A stretch of DNA of 50,737 nucleotides from Alistipes sp. (GTDB lineage Bacteria > Bacteroidota > Bacteroidia > Bacteroidales > Rikenellaceae). The notes below the pieces were generated by a model. That model was not told the DNA's origin, searched no databases, and worked only from the letters and a program-made list of their open reading frames with translations. A program made the position numbers and the translations under genes. Location: contig JAFQFV010000021.1 in assembly GCA_017398555.1 (NCBI GenBank), forward strand, positions 1-50,737. Direction: 5' to 3'. Shown here piece after piece: positions 50,657 to 50,737 of the stretch. Position 1 is the stretch's first letter. Each line of letters begins with the position of its first letter.

Positions 50657-50737
50657 TTACTCCTCTAACCAAGCACCAAGCTCCTCATAAATCTTATTAG
50701 CCATAAAGACCATAGCCTTTGCAGATGGGTGACAACC
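50657..50737 (-). CDS. C-terminal end of a protein, possibly an SGNH/GDSL hydrolase (partial)
   Basis: The last 26 residues and TAA of a frame that continues beyond the window. It reads GCHPSAKAMVFMANKIYEEL and then GAWLEE. The HPSAKAMVFMA part resembles the C-terminal His block of SGNH-fold esterases, where a His-Pro precedes a helix, but too little is present for certainty. Confidence 0.45.
   Translation of the reverse strand, partial: GCHPSAKAMVFMANKIYEELGAWLEE

Noticed and set aside
1-50737. tRNA or rRNA genes and transposases
   Set aside because: No cloverleaf, rRNA segment or transposase frame was recognised by eye; a covariance search would be needed to exclude small RNAs.

Overview
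This window looks like chromosome of a Bacteroidales bacterium, probably near Rikenellaceae/Alistipes although the family is a guess. The evidence is the Bacteroidetes promoter signature (TTTG, 19-21 bp, TAnnTTTG) in front of many genes, and lineage-typical genes and neighbourhoods: recF next to a TPR protein and a lumazine-synthase homolog, PSP1 next to gldH, Omp28 with DUF6029, DUF4831 and DUF4369 proteins, and a class II (B12-dependent) ribonucleotide reductase. No phage genes, transposases, CRISPR arrays, rRNA or tRNA genes were recognised.

Layout. 1-6477 (+): a tiny transcription unit, a secreted nucleoside hydrolase, nrdJ, a membrane acyltransferase and an OmpA-like protein. 6621-7750 (-): a degenerate RibH homolog and a TPR protein, divergent from recF-DUF721 (7915-9293). 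9453-15932 (+): an envelope block made of a 941-aa lipoprotein, a TlpA thioredoxin, a DUF6029 barrel and an Omp28-like thioredoxin-fold lipoprotein. 16016-19253 (+): coaD, lpxD and two DUF4369 lipoproteins, one fused to thioredoxin. 19602-24525 (-): a secreted beta-propeller-like protein, uvrA and a TauE/SafE permease. 24622-26219 (+): a CvfB-like RNA-binding protein and a methyltransferase. 26644-31145 (-): a POT transporter, a patatin and two related membrane proteins. 31259-32359 (+): a TspO-superoxide dismutase fusion. 32611 to the end (-): OPA transporter/G1P dehydrogenase/AraD; trmB/gldH/PSP1; LytM-like/dxr/rseP/radA/MATE; and ybbR/coaE/folP/lolD/TIGR02757/trmN6/DUF4831/alkD.

Three features stand out. 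First, a family of about 125-bp palindromic elements occupies all four convergent gene junctions and was seen nowhere else. Its central loop is conserved while its stems vary with pairing kept, so it looks like a mobile or structured bidirectional terminator. Second, the TspO-SOD gene encodes a five-helix TspO domain joined to a complete Fe/Mn SOD with all metal ligands, and it sits beside a tandem-duplication scar that still holds the 5' ends of a lost tspO-like gene and a lost patatin gene. Third, several genes look like decayed or repurposed enzymes: a RibH homolog without its catalytic motif whose stop codon comes from a palindromic element, a LytM domain without zinc ligands, and RecF with Cys in place of the P-loop Gly.

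Gene starts were adjusted where a longer frame runs into a promoter. In two cases (nucleoside hydrolase and AraD) the apparent upstream TTG start lies in the -7 box itself.
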